From the NCBI GenBank assembly GCA_022264855.1, contig JABYQU010000016.1, forward strand, positions 186,001 to 250,000: a stretch of DNA of 64,000 nucleotides, in the 5' to 3' direction. The notes beneath the pieces are model-generated. The model was not told the origin of the DNA and ran no database searches. It saw nothing but the letters and a program-made list of their open reading frames with translations. Position 1 is the first letter of the stretch, and each line of letters begins with the position of its first letter. The position numbers and the translations under genes are program-made. Shown one piece after another: positions 59,771 through 64,000 of the stretch. This DNA comes from Lenzites betulinus (lineage: Eukaryota > Basidiomycota > Agaricomycetes > Polyporales > Polyporaceae).

Positions 59771-60917
59771 GGAAGATTACCGAGCTCGAAGTTGTGCGGC
59801 CACAACTTCTACGGCATCCGGATCTTCCTCTTGTTAACCCTTGGAAGGTCCTGGTATGCCCCAGCAAGCAGATGACACACTCGGAGGACGGAGAGGAGCG
59901 TGAAGCTACGACGAGCGAGGAGCGAATGAGAGAGGACGGAAGAACGTCGTCGTTTGTCTCGAAGAGGCGTAAACGCCCGGCCAGGTATGTTTGGCGATGT
60001 TTGGTGCAGGTGGCGATGTCCCATCAGCGTGCAGCTATCGTCGCGCCGGGGCGACCGCTTTCCTCCTCCAGAACGCTGCGTTATGGCTGCTCGAGAAATC
60101 GTATTCCGGTGTCCTCGTAAACCGTGGATGTGCGCCCAGCCAGACCTGTCCCGCATCGCATGCCATACCGACGGCACTTACGAGTTGTCATACCTTCCCT
60201 GCGCCTTTCCCCGCTTATCTGACCATACCTGCTCGACACCTCTCCTCCTCCTCCCATACCCCGTCTCGTCGTTCATCGATGACTTTGGCAGTAATCGCGA
60301 CCAGGCTCCATTCGCGGAAGTGGATGAGGTGCCAAGAAACAACCCGAGGTCTTGCTAACCGGTTAATTGTGCGAGTGAAGCTCCGAGAACTGGCATCGTC
60401 TACAAAGCCGTGTGTCGTCGAGGTGGTGTATGAGAGCAAAATGCGAACGGACGGCTTGCTGAACGACGCTGTCGACGCCCTGAAGGTTCATCGGCGTTTA
60501 CCGGACTCCTACCCAGACTCCTTCCTTTTCTGGTATCTTTAACGACCAGAAAGGCAACCAGGATTGGAGCGCTCACCATCATCGCAAACATTCCAAAGCT
60601 TGCAGAGAGAAGTTGAAGACATTGTACATTCACTGCTGCCTATACGTGCTTCAACGTTCACGAACTCAATGATCACAGCTGAAAGGCGCTCCCGAGTCCT
60701 GCGTTGTGTGGGGGGAGCTGCTCGACTCTGGAACGCGCCGCACCAGGCCTTTACTAGGCTTATAGGCTAGCGTGACACTTTCGAGAAGACGGAGCACATT
60801 GTGTAGAAAAACAATATAAACAGGCAGTTGCAGCGTTCACCGCATAACATACACATTACTCGAAAAAGGTCCATAGCGTACTCGCCATCGGCCCCCAAAA
60901 TGAAGCGCCACATCCCT
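59771..60917. other. Intergenic region upstream of the Yta7-like gene
   Basis: About 1.15 kb between the 5' end of the Yta7-like gene and the 3' end of the Hrp1-like gene. A plus-strand frame of 183 codons (59991-60542) has no motif or splice support and is left out. No RNA gene seen. Confidence 0.45.
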
Positions 60918-62985
60918 TCACCGAGCGTAAGGATGGTAACTGTGTTGACCGCGTTGCCCGGCACGCTGAGGACCGACTCCGCCGCTGGGTCCAGTCGGAG
61001 CATTGCGAGGTCCGCGAGGAACGTTCGGGCCTAACGACGCAGGGCCCGTCGGCACGCCCATCCCAGGACCGTTCATCCCCGCCCCCCTGCCGCCGCCCAT
61101 GCCCATCCCGCCCATTCCGCCGCCTCCCATCCCCCGCATACCCATCCCGCCAGCTCCTCCGCCCATGCCCGGGGCGCCATACTGCCCGCCCATCATCGCC
61201 GGGTTCATCGCACCCATCATTGCCGGGTTCATGCCGCCGATCTGGGAGATCATCCGTGTGTAGAGCTGGGCGAGTGCTTGAGGATCGAAGGAGGCGTTGC
61301 CGGCTTGTGCAGCTACACCGCCGTTCGCGCCGGCAAAGTTCTGCGTACCGTAGGCGGCAGCGTTGTTTGCGAATCCGCCACGGCCGCCTGCGGCGCCAGT
61401 TGCAGCTGCGCCGCCGCCCTCAGCAAAGCCTTCACGCTGTGACCGCGGTTGTGCGAGCTTCACGTCGATCTGAAGACCGGATTGATTCAAATCAATTGGT
61501 ATATTATAAAACGTGCAGGGGATACGTACGAGCTTGCCGTCGATTTCAAGGTTGCCAAACCCTAGCATGGGCTGTACATCAACGTTCTCAAACGACACGA
61601 AGCCGAAGCCTTTGCTTCGCCCCGTCTCGCGGTCGAGCATGACGGTCGCATCAACAACCTTTCCGAATTGAGCAAAGTAGTCTCGCATGGACTCGGACGT
61701 GACACTGCCGGGCAGGCCGCCGATGAACAGTTTTGTTGCGCGTTGATGCTCTTGCCTAGGGATCGCGCGTTTTGGGTCAATCTACAGGCGAGAAATTAGT
61801 CTTCTGCATGATCCAGCCTTGAACAACGGTTCAACTTACGATCTTCCCATCGAGGAAATGCTCGCGGACCATGACCGCGTTGACAGACGCAGGGTCCTCG
61901 AATGTCAGGAAAGCGAAGCAACGTGAACGGCCCGCAGCGTCCCGCATGATGGTGCACGCTTCGACCTTGCCAAATTGTGTGAAGTACTTCCTCAATGATT
62001 CTGCGACAACCCCACTTCAGTACTACTGCCTGCGAGAGAACAAGTATTGCAATGTATGTACCGTCCGTCGTATCCCAGTTGAGGCCGCCGATGAACATTT
62101 TGCTACACATACAACCGCCCGGATTGAAAGCACGCGCGTGGCACGGGACGTCGGGCGAACGACGCAATCAGGAGAACATGGAAAGAAAGAACGCTGGTAT
62201 TAGCATCCGTAACCTAGAACAAAAAGCGGTCATGACAAGGGGAGGAGGAAGTGAACGACTCTACTGTGCATGACGGTGCTAGCCTAGCTTAGACCTAGAC
62301 CTAGAAACGCCAGATGTGCTAGAGCGAGGGCTAGAGCTAGCTAGTTGAGGCTAGGTTGACTACCGCGGGTGGCACGTCCCGTATCTAAAATCGACCCAGA
62401 GCCGACACCCAACCCGGCCATGTCATTGCCATTGCTACACAGCAAGCATCGTAGAAAAAGGCCTGGCTGCGCAGGTCAGCATCGCTGTAAGAGAGAGACA
62501 CTCACCCTTCTTCTTTCATCTCGGACGGTCTTACGGGGCGGTCCACGCCGGGTACCCCCTGATATACAGCATCGTGTCTTGGGGGCGGAGGTTCTCTAAG
62601 ATCTGTCGGCTGCCTCTCTTCATACGTTGGGATTTGCTGAGCTGGGGGCGATGTGTATGAAGGGATGGAGCTAGTAGCTGGAGATGTGCTCGTTTGGATA
62701 GTGTAGGACTTGACATCTTCGTATTCAGGAGCAGACGACGTAGGCGCAGAAGCGGCCAGAGGCGCTGTTTCGGAATGGGACTCTTCCTTTGGGGCAATGT
62801 GCTCCTCCTGCTTCACAGGAACGGGGGACGTCTTGACTGGTGGTTCTTCGGGTAGCTCTGTCGTCGGGACGGCAAACTCGTTCTCATCGTTGCCGTAGAG
62901 GTCTGAACAATCTCAGCGTGAGCATACAACCACCATCCTATCCACAATACATACCTCCGTACAAGTCGGCGTCCAGGTCAGACAT
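60918..62985 (-). CDS. HRP1: Hrp1/Nab4-type RNA-binding protein with two RRMs
   Basis: hnRNP-like protein; yeast Hrp1 is cleavage factor IB, binding the efficiency element in 3' UTRs and shuttling from the nucleus. MSDLDADLYG starts a 150-residue acidic, Pro/Thr-rich region. RRM1 has RNP2 KMFIGGLNW and RNP1 RSRCFAFLTFED; the linker PKRAIPRQEHQRAT leads to RRM2 with RNP2 KLFIGGLPG and RNP1 KGFGFVSFEN, ending KLIDVKLAQPRS. The tail is Ala/Gly-rich, then Gly/Met-rich (GGMGMRG units) and ends HSYHPYAR, the family's C-terminal signature. About 510 residues. The intron before RRM1 (62103-62505) is 403 nt, several times longer than the others. RNA14, a partner in the same processing complex, is 10 kb away. 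Confidence 0.93.
62279..62354. repeat. CTAG-rich cluster inside the long hrp1 intron
   Basis: Nine CTAG tetranucleotides within about 75 nt, some in near-tandem CCTAGA pairs, inside the 403-nt intron that precedes RRM1. No function known. Confidence 0.75.
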
Positions 62986-63509
62986 AAGAGTATAGAAAAG
63001 CAGGAGTTGATGATGGTAGAGGTTAGAAAGAAAAGCCTGTGAGTCTGCGGCACTGCTACGTCTGACGAATGGAGCGTTTGAAGCGGAGATTAAAGACGTC
63101 ATCATTTGAGAAGTCCGAGCTCCGATAAAGCGGTGTGCCGTTTGTTACATTTCAAGAAACGCTCATATCGGAGCTTCAACACATGTGCTACGGTCGACGA
63201 GTCGTGCGACCCGGCTTTCCTGCCGGTGGGACATTGGGAGTCATTTTTGTCGCGAGTTGTCCGCAGCGGCTAGTCTCATAGTCGTCTTGACCAGCACCCC
63301 TAGTTCTTCGGCGTGCACGAAGCAAGGTTACGAGCGCTGTAGGGGGGCACATCCGGGCGTGCCACACTGCAAATTTTCGGGCGCATTTTGCTATCGACGG
63401 CCGGAGCACTGCCGGAAGCTGCAGCAACAAACAACTGCTAAACAAGGCAAGATCAGCCACTGCGTCCCTCATCTGCTTCGCCGACGACCGCAGCGTCCGA
63501 CCGTTAGCC
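62986..63509. promoter_or_regulatory. Divergent promoter region
   Basis: 524 nt between the start codons of the Hrp1-like gene (minus) and the PdxT gene (plus). No TATA box or named element recognised. Confidence 0.45.
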
Positions 63510-64000
63510 ATGCCGCAGAGTCTGTCGGCTCCCGACTGCAATGTCACGATTGGCATCCTTGGTGAGTAAATTTGCGCGCTGCGTTCAGTCTCAAGGGCTC
63601 GGAGCATCTGTTGATTTTATTTCGGGCGGGATGTCTAGCTTTGCAGGGCGCCTTTGCCGAGCACCAGGTGATGCTCCAGAAGCTCTCGCTCAAGCGTAAA
63701 GTCGTCATCGTCCTCGTGCGCCAGCCAGAAGACCTGGACAAATGTGATGCGCTAATCATTCCCGGGGGAGGTGCGTCACTTGTCTATCACTACATATATA
63801 TTTATTGCGTCATTTAACAGTTCCATTCCCGTAGAATCAACAACGATCGCCCTACTAGCACGCCTTGCCGGGCTCCTCGAGCCGCTGCGCGAGTTCCTCA
63901 AGACGAAGCCCATTTGGGGCACCTGCGCTGGTGCGATCCTTCTCGCGCGTGCCGTCGAGGGTGCGAAGCGCGGCGGCCAGGAGCTCCTAGGCGGCATGTC
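63510..64000 (+). CDS. SNO1: Pyridoxal 5'-phosphate synthase glutaminase subunit (PdxT/SNO), partial
   Basis: Class I glutamine amidotransferase-like glutaminase that feeds ammonia to PdxS/SNZ for vitamin B6 synthesis. Three exons are present, 63510-63561, 63639-63770 and 63835 to the window end. The start MPQSLSAPDCNVTIGILALQ gives the typical first strand; then GAFAEHQVMLQKL, LVRQPEDLDKCDALIIPGGE, STTIALLARL and KPIWGTCAGAILLA, where Cys of GTCAG is the catalytic nucleophile. The gene runs off the window after about 117 residues of the expected 200-240, so the catalytic His-Glu pair lies outside. Exon phases agree. Divergent from the Hrp1-like gene. Confidence 0.93.

Noticed and set aside
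59991..60542. Plus-strand frame of 183 codons upstream of the Yta7-like gene
   Set aside because: No recognisable domain, irregular composition, no supporting splice or promoter signals.
63188..63607. Minus-strand frame of 139 codons over the PdxT promoter and first exon
   Set aside because: Antisense to a well-supported exon and without motifs.
1..64000. tRNA, rRNA, CRISPR and transposon signals
   Set aside because: Looked for T-loop-like motifs, long terminal or inverted repeats and transposase/reverse-transcriptase motifs; none convincing was seen by eye.

Overview
The window looks like a gene-dense chromosomal stretch of a filamentous basidiomycete, most likely a wood-decay member of Agaricomycetes. 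Genes carry many short (about 50-70 nt) GT-AG introns with CTRAY-like branch points. Several products belong to families I associate with mushrooms (DUF6533 and DUF6697 proteins, a basidiomycete alcohol oxidase, an M35 deuterolysin). Spacers are short and no ribosomal, tRNA, CRISPR or intact transposon sequence was recognised. Gene models come from reading splice sites and protein continuity by eye; family calls rest on recognised motifs, not on searches.

Left part (0-20.6 kb): secreted deuterolysin metalloprotease (+), methylthioadenosine phosphorylase (-), NmrA-like NAD(P)-binding protein (-), a seven-TM-like DUF6533 membrane protein (+), a possible small gene (-), a C2H2 multi-finger protein (-), a large disordered protein ending in a coiled coil (-), a DUF6697 protein (+) and an unrecognised helical protein with a Gly/Phe-rich tail (-).

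Middle (20.9-36.9 kb): replication factor C subunit 1 (+), with an MluI-box-like site in its promoter; a secreted pepsin-type aspartic protease (+); a multi-pass membrane protein (-); a Ser-rich open frame (-); a peroxisomal/secreted-type alcohol oxidase of the GMC family (-); and a 2.4 kb stretch without recognisable genes.

Right part (36.9-64 kb): an eukaryotic RNA-dependent RNA polymerase of the RNA-silencing type (+), apparently lacking the usual N-terminal third but carrying a long tail with two copies of a Cys-containing motif. It converges on a large protein (-) whose layout (helical N-domain, PH-like domain, long disordered region with a SUMO-interacting-type motif, C-terminal coiled coil) resembles the meiotic chromosome-axis proteins SYCP2/Red1. 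Next come RNA14/CSTF3 (+), a GH85 endo-beta-N-acetylglucosaminidase (+), a Yta7/Abo1/ATAD2 chromatin AAA ATPase (-), an Hrp1-type RRM protein (-) and the start of the PdxT/SNO glutaminase for vitamin B6 synthesis (+, cut by the window end).

The content is mostly housekeeping. The most interesting area is 36.8-46.8 kb, where a truncated-looking, tail-extended silencing polymerase sits tail to tail with a candidate meiotic axis protein. RNA14 and Hrp1, both cleavage factor I components, lie within 16 kb of each other.
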